Source: Gammaproteobacteria bacterium 39-13
Lineage (GTDB): Bacteria > Pseudomonadota > Gammaproteobacteria > Berkiellales > Berkiellaceae
Assembly: GCA_001898235.1 (NCBI GenBank)
Contig: MKTN01000055.1
Coordinates: 1-64,000 of the forward strand
DNA length: 64,000 bases
Direction: 5' to 3'
Below, one piece after another: positions 7,745 to 16,975 of the stretch. The position numbers and the translations under genes were made by a program. The notes below the pieces were generated by a model that saw only the letters and a program-made list of their open reading frames with translations, searched no databases and was not told the origin of the DNA. Within the stretch, counting starts at the first letter, position 1. Each line of letters opens with the position of its first letter.

Positions 7745-8597
7745 AATCTTAATTATTGAAGATAATAGTGAAAATTTAGATCTTATGGTCTATTTGTTAA
7801 ATAAAAGTGGGTATCACATTATTACGGCTATGGATGGAAAAAAAGGTTTAGCTTTATGTTATCAAGAAAGTCCTGATCTGATTATATGTGATATTCAAAT
7901 TCCAGAAATAGATGGTCTTACCGTCATTCGAAGATTAAAATCTGCAGATGATCAATTATCGAGGATCCCTATCATTGCTATTACAGCATTTGCCATGGTA
8001 GGAGATAAAGAAAGAATTTTATCTAGTGGTTGTAATGGTTATATTTCAAAGCCGCTACAACCAGAAATTTTTGTATCTCAAATAGAACTTTACTTACCTA
8101 AAAATAAAATCATCAATTCCTTTAAGTTTGAGCAAGAAGATAAAACACCCTACTCACCCATCATGAATTCTGAGCAAGATTACAAAGGAACGATTCTTAT
8201 TCTCGATGATAATCCAGCAGATCTCTATTTATCAGAAACTTTAATGCGTTCGATTCAATTACGCCCACTACTAGCAAAAACGATTAACGAAGCGATTAAA
8301 ATATTAGCGCTTGAAGTGCCTCATTTAATCTTATCTGATTTTCATTTAGATAAACAAAGCGCTTTAGATTTTCTCGATTTTCTCAACTCTCGAACACAAT
8401 ATAACAATATCCCCTTTATTTTGATCTCCTCCTCTATTACGCAAGAACAACGTCATCTTTTACTGTACACCAAGAACATTACCTCTGTACTTTCACGCCC
8501 TATAGAGCCAGAAAAATTTATCGATGCTATAGAAAACATTTGGAAAAATCATTGTCTCAACGTAATGGATACTTTAGAAAGCGAAAAATCTTTTTAA
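7737..8597 (+). CDS. Double-receiver response regulator
   Basis: The 286-residue protein has two receiver domains and no output domain. REC1 (about 1-120) has IIEDN, the phospho-acceptor context LIICDIQIPEIDG, ITAFA and the Lys of SKPL. REC2 (about 145-270) has ILDDNP, LILSDFHLD and SSS at the Thr/Ser position, but SRP replaces the usual KP Lys, so the second domain may be regulatory or inactive. The start at 7737 overlaps the kinase stop by 8 bases and is preceded by AGGA, implying translational coupling. It is probably a phosphorelay or adaptor protein for the ethylene-receptor-like kinase. Confidence 0.88.
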   Translation: MAKILIIEDNSENLDLMVYLLNKSGYHIITAMDGKKGLALCYQESPDLIICDIQIPEIDGLTVIRRLKSADDQLSRIPIIAITAFAMVGDKERILSSGCNGYISKPLQPEIFVSQIELYLPKNKIINSFKFEQEDKTPYSPIMNSEQDYKGTILILDDNPADLYLSETLMRSIQLRPLLAKTINEAIKILALEVPHLILSDFHLDKQSALDFLDFLNSRTQYNNIPFILISSSITQEQRHLLLYTKNITSVLSRPIEPEKFIDAIENIWKNHCLNVMDTLESEKSF

Positions 8598-8774
8598 ACT
8601 TATTTTTAAATAAAGGGTGAAAATTTTTTTCATAAATAGAGATCCTTATATACACATATTTCTATTTACATACCGCATATCCACTATTCATGCCGCGCAG
8701 TCTTCTTCAGTTTCCGTGCATGATTAAAGTAAAATATAATAAACAGATTACAGATCACATGTAGGGGAAAGAAT

Positions 8775-9179
8775 ATGATTGAAGGTATTACTCATTCTCA
8801 ACAGGAAAATAGCAAACCAAGTTCAGAAGTTGTTTTTCGTGTACCTGCGACACCCGTACGCAAATTTATACTCAGTCACAAAAAAGTAGATCCCTATCAA
8901 AAAATTTCTTTATCTGAGCTAAGAGTTACTACGAATGAACCCATAGAAATTACCCTGGATAAATTCAAAAGTGCAGTTAATGCAGCTAGAGATAGAAATG
9001 GATTAGTGCGTATTGCAATGCTTCTAGGAGAAGAAGATCTTAATTTATTTTTACTAGAAAAAGTAGATGCTATGCTGCTTTCAAGAGCAAAGAAATTGGG
9101 AATAGAAAATCCACCAAATTTATCACCAAACATAGCGCAAGCAAAAACTTTGGCAAATATTAGACCAAAATTTAAATAA
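8775..9179 (+). CDS. Hypothetical protein
   Basis: I do not recognise this 134-residue soluble protein. The ribosome site AGGGGAAAG lies 5 bases before the ATG, which supports translation. The N-terminal 45 residues look disordered, with charged and Pro-containing stretches; residues 50-115 are predicted helical. There is no signal peptide and no Cys pair. It lies alone between the signalling unit and a convergent alpha/beta hydrolase. Confidence 0.6.
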   Translation: MIEGITHSQQENSKPSSEVVFRVPATPVRKFILSHKKVDPYQKISLSELRVTTNEPIEITLDKFKSAVNAARDRNGLVRIAMLLGEEDLNLFLLEKVDAMLLSRAKKLGIENPPNLSPNIAQAKTLANIRPKFK

Positions 9180-9192
9180 AATAACAAAGACT

Positions 9193-10047
9193 TTAGTTTT
9201 TACTAATGAAATGGGATATACGTTCAATTAGGGCTTTATCATATAAAATTTTACGGTGTCCCAATTCATTTGTTTCATATAAAGTCCCCTGCTGAAGTAT
9301 TTTCATAATATCCTGACTATCTTGATACGGCACAACATCATCTTGTCTATCATGAACAAGTAAAACAGGTTGGGTAATTTTTGTCCCATTTTGTAGCAAA
9401 GAAAGACGTTCAAATAAATCCTGTCCAAAATTTCTTTCCAGCATTTTTAGCATATATTCTTGAATAGACTGAGGAAGTTGTAAAGTTGTAATAAATTGAT
9501 CAAACGCGGTATGCAGTGTTGCTGGTGGGCAAATCATTACAATATTTTTTAACGAAAGTTGGGGGCTATAGTAATAACCAAATAACATTCCACCGAATGA
9601 ATGGGTAATAACGCTATGGAAATTTTCAATTTGTTTAACGACTTCATTCATTACTTCAACTATTTCAAAACCATTTGTTCGCTTTCCATCGCTTTCACCA
9701 TGCGCAGGCATATCAAAACTTACAACATTAAAGCCCATGCTACATAATGTTTCGATGAAAGCAGAAACTTGCAATCCTCGTCCTCCCCATCCGTGGATAA
9801 ATAATACGGTTGGTCCCTTTCCCCATGACCATACTCTGATCTTAAAATCTTTCACTTTAAGGAAATCTGCTCTAGCGCTTTTGATAAAGTCTTGTTCTTT
9901 TTCAGTAGCTTTAGTTCGCATTGGTGTAAACCATAAATTATAGGCGAACTGGTTCATAAGTGAAGGAAAAACAGGTGTAAGGACTTTAAACATCAGGCGC
10001 ATGATGGTTAAAGAAAGAGGTGGATTATTTCTCTTGCTTGAAGTCAT
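9193..10047 (-). CDS. Alpha/beta hydrolase
   Basis: The 284-residue cytoplasmic hydrolase has the oxyanion region HGWGGRG (85-91), the nucleophile elbow in THSFGGM (S150), the acid in HDRQDDVVPY (D236/D237) and the catalytic His in LGHRKI (H264). This is a complete Ser-Asp-His triad with typical spacing. The elbow has Thr-His before Ser rather than Gly-His. The substrate (ester, lipid or haloalkane) cannot be deduced. The convergent end lies only 14 bases from the orphan gene ending at 9179. Confidence 0.85.
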   Translation of the reverse strand: MTSSKRNNPPLSLTIMRLMFKVLTPVFPSLMNQFAYNLWFTPMRTKATEKEQDFIKSARADFLKVKDFKIRVWSWGKGPTVLFIHGWGGRGLQVSAFIETLCSMGFNVVSFDMPAHGESDGKRTNGFEIVEVMNEVVKQIENFHSVITHSFGGMLFGYYYSPQLSLKNIVMICPPATLHTAFDQFITTLQLPQSIQEYMLKMLERNFGQDLFERLSLLQNGTKITQPVLLVHDRQDDVVPYQDSQDIMKILQQGTLYETNELGHRKILYDKALIERISHFISKN

Positions 10048-10242
10048 AAGCTGTTACCATATCATTGCTGTTCTCAACACACATTTCATAGCACATCAAA
10101 GCTCAGATAATCATTTTCGAGAATACTTTATTGATTATACTCTAGATATCAGTAACATTTCTATTGTTGAAAAGGTTTTGGGTAAGGTATAAAAACAGCT
10201 AAATTCCTCATGCCACCTAAAAAGCACAGCTGCTAAATAACA

Positions 10243-10899
10243 TCATTCTAGACACTCTGGTTTGTCGTTTCTGGGATTATTAACCATTGTAGAAACTTCT
10301 CTTGCTTTAAAGTTTTTTGCAGGAATAAATTTGAAGAGCTTTTCTAATTGCACAGAGGACGTTTTACTATCAAGCCATAGTGTTAAATCTTGATAATTAA
10401 CAATCACTGGCATTCTTGAATGGTATCGCTTAACAAAGGCATTGGGTGAAGTCGTTAAAAAGGAAAATCCAGTTTGAATAGAGCCGTCTTCTTTTTCACA
10501 CCTATCCCAAATGGCAGCTAAAATAATTGGTTTATCATCTTTATATGAAATATAAAAAGGCGTTTTAACTATTTCATTCCCAACTTTCATTTCTTGCCAT
10601 TCATAATAACCACTGGCGACTACCACACAACGATGCTCTTTGAATGCTTTACGAAACATAGGTTTTTCTTGAACAGATTCACTTCTAGCGTTAATCAACT
10701 CCTTAAATTTACTCTCTTTATTCCAAAATGGAGAGAATCCCCAATGCATTAATTGCGGAATTTTATCTTCCGTGCACAGTACCAAACAATTTTGCGTAGG
10801 TGAAATATTATATCGAGGGCGAAGATTAAAAGGTATTTCAACATGAAAATATTGTTCAATCTCAGATTTTGAATAAGTTAGCGCAAATCTTCCAGGCAT
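10243..10899 (-). CDS. SRAP (YedK/HMCES) family protein lacking catalytic Cys2
   Basis: The 218-residue protein is collinear with YedK, which protects abasic sites by forming a thiazolidine crosslink through Cys2 after Met removal. The family signature NARSE is present (N70-E74), as are the catalytic Glu in SGYYEW (E100) and the active His in YHSRMPVIV (H160). The protein starts MPGRF, however, where the family is nearly always MCGRF. The codon is CCT, and no alternative upstream start gives a Cys. It may be a variant that binds DNA without crosslinking, or it may be inactive. The fold assignment is firm; activity is doubtful. Confidence 0.9.
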   Translation of the reverse strand: MPGRFALTYSKSEIEQYFHVEIPFNLRPRYNISPTQNCLVLCTEDKIPQLMHWGFSPFWNKESKFKELINARSESVQEKPMFRKAFKEHRCVVVASGYYEWQEMKVGNEIVKTPFYISYKDDKPIILAAIWDRCEKEDGSIQTGFSFLTTSPNAFVKRYHSRMPVIVNYQDLTLWLDSKTSSVQLEKLFKFIPAKNFKAREVSTMVNNPRNDKPECLE

Positions 10900-11088
10900 A
10901 AAAACTGATCACTTTTAAAGCTGTTATTCTTATTATAGCGCTCCTGTTTCTAGACAATATATAAAAATATAAATGCGTATCTACACAAACATAATGACAG
11001 TACCACTCCTTTCAAATCAGTTCTATACCTCTATTAATATAATGCCATTAGTGCTCAAGAGTATGATTCTTTTAACAGGGGCTTCATT

Positions 11089-12432
11089 ATGCATCGTGCG
11101 TATAAAATACTAGCCACATGGTTGCTCATGGCGTTAACATTATTACCATGGCAAAGCTATGGTCAACAATCAGAGCAAAAATTATATTCACAGCAAGAAC
11201 TTGAGCAATTAGTTGCACCTATTGCACTCTATCCAGATCCTTTACTTGCTCAGATATTAATGGCATCTACTTATCCTCTTGAGATAGTCACGGCTGATAG
11301 ATGGGTCAAAGCTAACCCAAACCTCAAAGATAAAGCGCTTGAAGATGCTTTGCAGCAGCAAACTTGGGATCCTAGTGTAAAATCACTCACCGCAGTTCCT
11401 GATGTTCTCAATATGCTAAATGAAAAAATTGATATGACTACTAAGCTAGGGGATGCATTTCTTGCTCAGCAAAAAGATGTTCTTAATGCAGTGCAAATAT
11501 TGCGCTCTAAAGCACAAACGGCAGGAAATCTTAAATCATCAAAAGAACAAGTAGTCAATATAGCACCAGAAGAAGAAACATCAACGACACAAAGTTATTA
11601 CCAAGAAGGATCAGAAGCTCCTAATATCATTACCATTGAGCCTGCGACTCCAGATGTTATTTATGTACCCACTTATGATCCCAGCGTGGTATATGGTTCA
11701 TGGCCTTATCCTGATTATCCACCTTATTCATATTATCCTTCAGGCTATTATGCTGCTGGAACTGCTCTTTCCTTTGCAACTGGAGTATTTGTAGGGGGTG
11801 CACTCTGGGGAAACTGCAATTGGAGAAGAGGCGAAGTTAATGTGAACGTCAATCAATTTAATAGATTCAACCATGCCAATATAAATAATAATAATTGGCA
11901 TCATGATCCCAACCACCGTCATGGCGTTCCTTATCGTGATAGAGCCTCTCAAGAAAGATTTGCTCACACAGGAAATGCTCAAGCAAGAGATGCTTTCCGT
12001 GGTCAAGCAGAGCAAGGACGTGCAGAAATGGCACGTCAAGGACAAAATGCTATCCAAAGAATGGATCGTGAAGGACAAAGACGTGAACAACAGGCTAACA
12101 GTGCAAGAAATTTATCTCCTGCGGATCAACGGCTAAATCCTCAAAACAGGCAAAATATTCCTGATAATAGACATCCCGAGGCCAGACATAACGCATCTGA
12201 ACATCATGTTTCTCCTAATAGAGGCACTGAACGTCCCAATGCTTTTGCAGACATGCATCGCGGTGGTAGAGAAATGCAACACTTTAGTAACCGTGGCGCT
12301 GCTAGCCGAGGTTATCATGGCGGCAATGGTAGTTTCCGTGGTAATGGCGGCGGGTTCCATGGTGGTGGTGGCGGTCATGGCGGCGGGTTCCACGGTGGTG
12401 GTGGTCACGGCGGCGGCGGCAGACATCGCTAA
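11089..12432 (+). CDS. DUF3300 domain protein, secreted, Gly/His-rich tail
   Basis: The 447-residue protein has a signal peptide (ending near SYG-QQ). Its DUF3300 domain has the typical stretches LVAPIALYPDPLLAQILMAS, WDPSVKSLTAVPDVL, and the exit EPATPDVIYVPTYDPSVVYG. A Tyr/Pro-rich patch and one hydrophobic segment (about residues 222-236) follow, then a long Arg/Gln/His/Asn-rich region and a Gly-Gly-His repeat tail. It is envelope-located in family members; the function is unknown. The DUF2950 gene follows 18 bases later, a pairing recurrent in many proteobacteria. The ribosome site AGGGG is 9 bases from the ATG. Confidence 0.9.
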   Translation: MHRAYKILATWLLMALTLLPWQSYGQQSEQKLYSQQELEQLVAPIALYPDPLLAQILMASTYPLEIVTADRWVKANPNLKDKALEDALQQQTWDPSVKSLTAVPDVLNMLNEKIDMTTKLGDAFLAQQKDVLNAVQILRSKAQTAGNLKSSKEQVVNIAPEEETSTTQSYYQEGSEAPNIITIEPATPDVIYVPTYDPSVVYGSWPYPDYPPYSYYPSGYYAAGTALSFATGVFVGGALWGNCNWRRGEVNVNVNQFNRFNHANINNNNWHHDPNHRHGVPYRDRASQERFAHTGNAQARDAFRGQAEQGRAEMARQGQNAIQRMDREGQRREQQANSARNLSPADQRLNPQNRQNIPDNRHPEARHNASEHHVSPNRGTERPNAFADMHRGGREMQHFSNRGAASRGYHGGNGSFRGNGGGFHGGGGGHGGGFHGGGGHGGGGRHR

Positions 12433-12450
12433 AATACAGGAGGAACGATC

Positions 12451-13218
12451 ATGCATCAATTCATACGAAATTTCTGTGTACTTACAGCGACATTTGTGTT
12501 TTGTGCTGCAACCCATGCAGCTAAACCATCCGCTGAAAAAATGCATTTTGCTACACCAGAAGAAGCCATAAAAACATTGGTTACAAGTGTCAAAGATCAA
12601 AATAAAAATAAATTGATTGAAATTTTAGGTACTGAAGCAAAACCCCTTATTGAATCGGGTGATACTGATCAGGATCAAGCGAATCGACAACGATTCATCA
12701 ATGCGTATGATGAGGGAAACAAACTTGAGAAAATTAACGAAACTGAAGTTGTGCTTTCTATAGGGAAAAATAATTGGCCCTTTCCTATTCCATTAATGCA
12801 AGAATCTAAGGGATGGTATTTTGATACCAATGCTGGAAAAGAAGAGATCCTCAATCGCAGGATTGGAGGCAACGAACTTACAACCATCAAAACATTACTT
12901 ACCTATGTTAATCCCCAAGAGCGTAGCTCAAGTCCGCTAGAAGAAGAATTTAAAAACTCGAATGGAGATAAAACAACTAGCACACCAGAGCCCTATTTTG
13001 GATATCTTTATCGATTCCTTGATAATACAACAGAAGGATATTCTCTTGTTGCATGGCCAATAACTTATGGCAATACAGGTGTGATGACATTCGTTGTGAA
13101 TAAAGAAGGGAAGATATATGAAAAAGATCTCGGCCCTAATACTAAAACAACCGTAAACAAGATAACAAAATTTAACCCAGACAAGACATGGAAAGAAGTA
13201 AAAAGCATAGATAAGTAA
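12451..13218 (+). CDS. DUF2950 family exported protein
   Basis: The 255-residue protein has a signal peptide ending near THAA. The rest follows the DUF2950 pattern: FATPEEAIKTLV, a central GWYFDTNAGKEEILNRRIGGNEL, EPYFGYLYRFL and a C-terminal WPITYGNTGVMTFVVNKEGKIYEKDLG-type region. An excellent ribosome site, AGGAGGAA, lies ahead of the ATG, 18 bases after the DUF3300 stop, so the two genes form one operon and probably one periplasmic system. The molecular function is not known for this family. Confidence 0.9.
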   Translation: MHQFIRNFCVLTATFVFCAATHAAKPSAEKMHFATPEEAIKTLVTSVKDQNKNKLIEILGTEAKPLIESGDTDQDQANRQRFINAYDEGNKLEKINETEVVLSIGKNNWPFPIPLMQESKGWYFDTNAGKEEILNRRIGGNELTTIKTLLTYVNPQERSSSPLEEEFKNSNGDKTTSTPEPYFGYLYRFLDNTTEGYSLVAWPITYGNTGVMTFVVNKEGKIYEKDLGPNTKTTVNKITKFNPDKTWKEVKSIDK

Positions 13219-13490
13219 TTATCTTTCACACGGCAGATGTATCCATTCTTTTTATAGAAAAAGAATGTATTTTATATCTGCATTTCACTTAAACGTATTG
13301 ATTCATAAAAAATTTTACCATTCGTAACGTACACCAAGCATTTCATCTCCTATTTCATACCTCCTCTTTTTGACGAGCTAAAATCACGTTCACGTACAGA
13401 CAAAATATTTTAACACTGATCACTTAAACAATACTATTTAGTCTAGATAATTAGTAATACTAAAATCTATTGCGTTATGAGGAGTCAAAC

Positions 13491-14462
13491 ATGTTAAGCG
13501 GTAGAGAAGGCAAAAAGCAACATCTTCATCGAATTCATCACATGGGTAGAAAAGCACATGATTTAATACCTGAAAGCCAAGTAGTACGAAGTGCAATTCT
13601 CTATTTACATGAGATAGAAAATTTTTTCAAAGAAAATTCAAATAATCAAGTTGCAGTCTATCCTCTACTCTCTTTTGCCTTACATGGTCGCCAAGATGAA
13701 ACCCAAGCCAACATGATATCAGGTCGATTGTTTTATAATCTTTCTTGTTTCATTCAAAAAGATCCTGAAAAAGGCATTATGGAAAAATCGAATAAGGAAT
13801 TTAATACTAAAGATCCAAAGTATAATTTTGTTTCCGAAGCAGTCCTTAAAAAGCTTGATGACATGCTAAAAACAAGAGATGTAAAACAAGTGAATGAGAT
13901 TTTAAAAAACCTAGCTAATGATATTGATAAAAATCCTATATGGATTAAATATTGGCAAAAAAGAGCAAAAAAAGAGGGCGTCGATAAAGAACTTATTAAC
14001 AAGGTAACACAGGCATTAACCTACAAAATTGCAGGCGCGTGTCATGAAGCGTATGTTTTAAGAAATAATCCTTCTTATGAGCAACAGCGAACAGATGCAA
14101 AATTAATTAGTGTATTTAAAACTTCCGCTCTGCAAGTAACCTCCTCTTTATCGCTTGAAAAGCCTTCACGCTCTAAAAAGGAGAAAAAAATCAAGAGCAA
14201 AAAGAAGAAAGAGAAAACATTACTAAAACAGCTGAGCACACTAGAGGATGCGGCCCCCAAACAAGATCCCTTATCAACTACCCACGAGGCTGTCTTATCT
14301 GCACCACCTCCTTCTCCAATTACAACTCAATATGCGATTTCACAAAAGACCTTATCAGAACAATCTAGACTCTCTAGTGGTAGAGTAAAGCAGATGATAG
14401 GTGAATATGAAGACAAGCATATCACCCCGCCAGGTAAATCGGGGATCAATAAAAGGAATTAA
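13491..14462 (+). CDS. Hypothetical protein with basic cluster
   Basis: I do not recognise this 323-residue protein. It begins at the ATG at 13491, with GAGGAG just upstream. Residues about 30-215 are predicted helical. Then a dense Lys run (RSKKEKKIKSKKKKEK, about 228-243) precedes a Pro/Ser/Thr-rich tail. There is no signal peptide or membrane segment. A basic cluster of this kind could bind nucleic acid or act as a nuclear-localisation signal if the protein is delivered to a host cell. The latter is inference from the genomic company it keeps. Confidence 0.65.
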   Translation: MLSGREGKKQHLHRIHHMGRKAHDLIPESQVVRSAILYLHEIENFFKENSNNQVAVYPLLSFALHGRQDETQANMISGRLFYNLSCFIQKDPEKGIMEKSNKEFNTKDPKYNFVSEAVLKKLDDMLKTRDVKQVNEILKNLANDIDKNPIWIKYWQKRAKKEGVDKELINKVTQALTYKIAGACHEAYVLRNNPSYEQQRTDAKLISVFKTSALQVTSSLSLEKPSRSKKEKKIKSKKKKEKTLLKQLSTLEDAAPKQDPLSTTHEAVLSAPPPSPITTQYAISQKTLSEQSRLSSGRVKQMIGEYEDKHITPPGKSGINKRN

Positions 14463-14524
14463 AAAAAGTAGCGCTTGAAACAACAATTACTGAGATGATA
14501 AGTTGAATGAGGTAGGTATATAAG

Positions 14525-15595
14525 ATGCTTAGACTTCACTTATCATCGCCTGTTCTTTGCGCATTTGCTGCTGCAATTCTGTTTGGTGCAAGCACACCCT
14601 TTGCGAAACAGATCATTGGTCATTTCTCTCCAATTCTTCTTGCAGGCATTCTTTATCTCGGTAGCGGTATTGGATTAATGATTATTAGATTCATCCGTGA
14701 TAAAGGCTGGAAGTCATCAAAGCTGCTTTATAACGAATGGCCTTGGCTGTTAAGTGCCGTTGGTTTTGGCGGCATCCTTGGACCCATTCTGCTTATGTTT
14801 GGTCTTCTACATACCGATGCAGCTACAACCTCTTTGCTACTCAATCTTGAAGCAGTGCTTACAGCAATATTAGCTTGGTACCTTTTTAAAGAAAATGCAG
14901 ACAAGCGAATTATGTTGGGTATGTGTTTAATCGTCGTAGGTGGAATATTATTAGCTTGGCCAAATAAATATTTAATTGAGTATAGCTGGCGGGGTCCCTT
15001 ACTTATTGCTGTAGCATGCTTATGTTGGGCTTTTGATAATAACTTTACTCGTATGGTTTCAGGCTCAGATCCTCTTTTGATTGCTGGTATCAAAGGGTTG
15101 GTGGCCGGTTTAATTAATATCAGCATTGCCCTATTTTTCGGTGCAACTATACCTCCTTTACCCATCCTGTTTAGTGGTTTAACGATTGGCTTTATTGGTT
15201 ATGGAATAAGTTTAGTATTATTTATACTAGCCTTGCGTGGGCTGGGAACGGCAAGAACAGGAGCCTATTTTTCTACTGCACCATTTATTGGGGCAGCCAT
15301 TGCTATTTTATTTTTTCAGGCACCAACCTCAATATTATTTTGGATGGCAAGTATACTAATGGGTATAGGCGTATATTTACATTTGACTGAACGGCACGAG
15401 CATCAACATACCCACGAACCCTTATTCCACGAACATTATCATTATCATGACGAGCATCATCAACATGAGCATGATTTTCCTTGGGATGCATCAAAACCCC
15501 ATAGCCATCCGCACCAACATCAAGCCATTACACATTCTCATCCGCATTATCCTGATATTCATCATCATCACAAACACACCAAAAATAAAGAGTAA
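14525..15595 (+). CDS. EamA/DMT family transporter with His-rich tail
   Basis: The first 290 residues carry ten membrane helices arranged as two EamA repeats (ILFGASTPFAKQII in the first, CLCWAFDNNFTRMVS opening the second), typical of drug/metabolite transporters in the inner membrane. Residues about 291-356 are a soluble tail with roughly 24 His (runs such as HHHHKH and HEHYHYHDEHHQHEHD). Such tails usually bind Zn, Ni or Co and occur on metal efflux proteins. Export or sensing of a transition metal is therefore a reasonable inference, although most EamA proteins move small organic molecules. Confidence 0.88.
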   Translation: MLRLHLSSPVLCAFAAAILFGASTPFAKQIIGHFSPILLAGILYLGSGIGLMIIRFIRDKGWKSSKLLYNEWPWLLSAVGFGGILGPILLMFGLLHTDAATTSLLLNLEAVLTAILAWYLFKENADKRIMLGMCLIVVGGILLAWPNKYLIEYSWRGPLLIAVACLCWAFDNNFTRMVSGSDPLLIAGIKGLVAGLINISIALFFGATIPPLPILFSGLTIGFIGYGISLVLFILALRGLGTARTGAYFSTAPFIGAAIAILFFQAPTSILFWMASILMGIGVYLHLTERHEHQHTHEPLFHEHYHYHDEHHQHEHDFPWDASKPHSHPHQHQAITHSHPHYPDIHHHHKHTKNKE

Positions 15596-15890
15596 CTTGT
15601 AGGAAATAATACGAAATCTGTCACTCTAATTGCTGATATGAGTTTTTCGGAAAAATTTAATAAAACAATCTGGTAAATCTAACGAAAAGTAGAATAGATA
15701 AATATGAAAACAAGTATCTATACCCACACGGCAAATCTAGGATCCATAAAAAGAGATATAAACTGTAGAATGTATACCTGAATAAAAATATGCTATGAAT
15801 TGTTGCTCGCACCAATCCATAGCGTCAAAAAATTATCGGAACAGCTAAATTTTTATTGTTTATCTTATTTAAAATGATATCTATTGTGTG

Positions 15891-16502
15891 TTAGAAAAAA
15901 TGAGTGGCTTTCCCTAAAAGAAGCCCTAACTGACTGTTATACTTTGAAGCAGACACATTAAAATTACCTATATAGGAATTTTGATGCTTTCTTTGCACAT
16001 ATTTCTTCAGTATTTTATTTTGGCAAATACTTTTCCTTTGTAAATTAAATCTGTTTAACCACCTTTTTGTTTTACTTCGCAAATTAGATAGAAAATCTCT
16101 CTTCAATGATTGAAAAGGAGAATGATTTAAATATGGATCTTGCGTTAATGCTAATAAACTATCGTCAGGCAATGATAATGTATAACGAGGTTGTGCAAAA
16201 TTATCATTATTAATTTTTACAAAACCATCATTTGCCATATTTTTAATAATTGAGGATATTGCAAAAGCACTTTCGCCAATTAGCGCTCCAATCTTGTAAT
16301 CTGAAAGTCGGCATATTCTATTTGGCATTGAGGCTGCTTGCTGTGCCACCATGAGCCATAATAGTTTTTCTCCATCAGACAAAGTCGGATGTTGTGCTAT
16401 ATGACGCAGTTCTGCTGTTGAAAATTTACTATCGGTACAAAACAGGCGTTGGTTGGATATATTTTTAGTATATTTACTGTATTTAGTGTCTATTACTGAC
16501 AT
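15891..16502 (-). CDS. Winged-helix/HTH DNA-binding-like protein
   Basis: The 203-residue protein starts at the ATG at 16502, behind a near-perfect ribosome site AAGGAGG; upstream codons are not supported. Residues about 40-120 resemble a helix-turn-helix_36-type winged helix found in replication initiators and MarR-like regulators: LSDGEKLLWLMVAQQA, then the recognition-like YKIGALIGESAFAISSIIKNMANDGFVKI. The C-terminus is basic (KRDFLSNLRSKTKRWLNRF). It lies downstream of the GG-leader peptide at 16787-16975 on the same strand, beyond a terminator, so co-regulation is possible but not shown. Confidence 0.6.
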   Translation of the reverse strand: MSVIDTKYSKYTKNISNQRLFCTDSKFSTAELRHIAQHPTLSDGEKLLWLMVAQQAASMPNRICRLSDYKIGALIGESAFAISSIIKNMANDGFVKINNDNFAQPRYTLSLPDDSLLALTQDPYLNHSPFQSLKRDFLSNLRSKTKRWLNRFNLQRKSICQNKILKKYVQRKHQNSYIGNFNVSASKYNSQLGLLLGKATHFF

Positions 16503-16752
16503 AATAACCTCCTTATAAAGCTGATTAATTGCTTCAGCTTGCCTCGAAAGTTGGGCGTAATAACAATTTTCTGAATACAATTTACTAAAATTTGCTTAGC
16601 ATAACTAAATCTTTTTTGATTTGTTTTATTCCTCCTTTTAAACTTCTTAATTTTAACCTAACCATTTTTAATATGACTTGCAACTCATAACTTCGAATAG
16701 CAAGAAAAGGAAATAAAAAAACAAATATTGAAATTATTTTGACAACAAAGTT

Positions 16753-16776
16753 AAAAAAGCACTCATCCTTGAGTGC
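16753..16776 (-). terminator. Terminator of GG-leader peptide gene 1
   Basis: On the minus strand GCACTC / GAGTGC (arms 16759-16764 and 16771-16776) is followed by six T. It lies 10 bases after the stop codon of the peptide gene at 16787. Confidence 0.8.
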
Positions 16777-16786
16777 AAACCACTTG

Positions 16787-16975
16787 CTAAAGATATTTCT
16801 TTTTATCAGGGTGAACAATATCATTAAATTTATGATGAATTTTATCGACATTTTCACCAATATTGTCAATACAATCATCAACAACATCTTCAATTTTTTC
16901 ACGGGTTAAGATGTCTTCATTTTCACATTGTCCGCCAGAAACCAGGTAAGCATTTTCTAACGTTAAAGTTTTCAT
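16787..16975 (-). CDS. Double-glycine leader peptide (microcin/bacteriocin-like precursor) 1
   Basis: The precursor is 62 residues. The 15-residue leader MKTLTLENAYLVSGG matches the length and pattern of the colicin V leader, with Leu4 and V12-S13-G14-G15. After cleavage at Gly15 by a C39 peptidase, a 47-residue core would begin QCENEDIL. It is acidic, predicted helical (IEDVVDDCIDNIGENVDKIHHKF) and has two Cys that could pair. The ATG at 16975 has a strong GGAGG site; an upstream ATG is not supported. No exporter or immunity gene is adjacent. The core resembles no microcin known to me, so antibacterial activity is only one option. Confidence 0.75.
   Translation of the reverse strand: MKTLTLENAYLVSGGQCENEDILTREKIEDVVDDCIDNIGENVDKIHHKFNDIVHPDKKKYL

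Noticed and set aside
12133-12600. Antisense frame rich in Thr/Ala over the DUF3300 tail
   Set aside because: It mirrors the Gly/His repeats of the real gene and has no ribosome site.
14728-15165. 145-codon antisense frame over the DMT transporter
   Set aside because: It lies opposite a well-recognised ten-helix transporter and has no start context.
16585-16902. Hydrophobic 105-residue frame overlapping GG-leader gene 1 as an immunity protein
   Set aside because: It starts inside the peptide gene, runs across the peptide's terminator (16753-16776) and has no ribosome site of its own.
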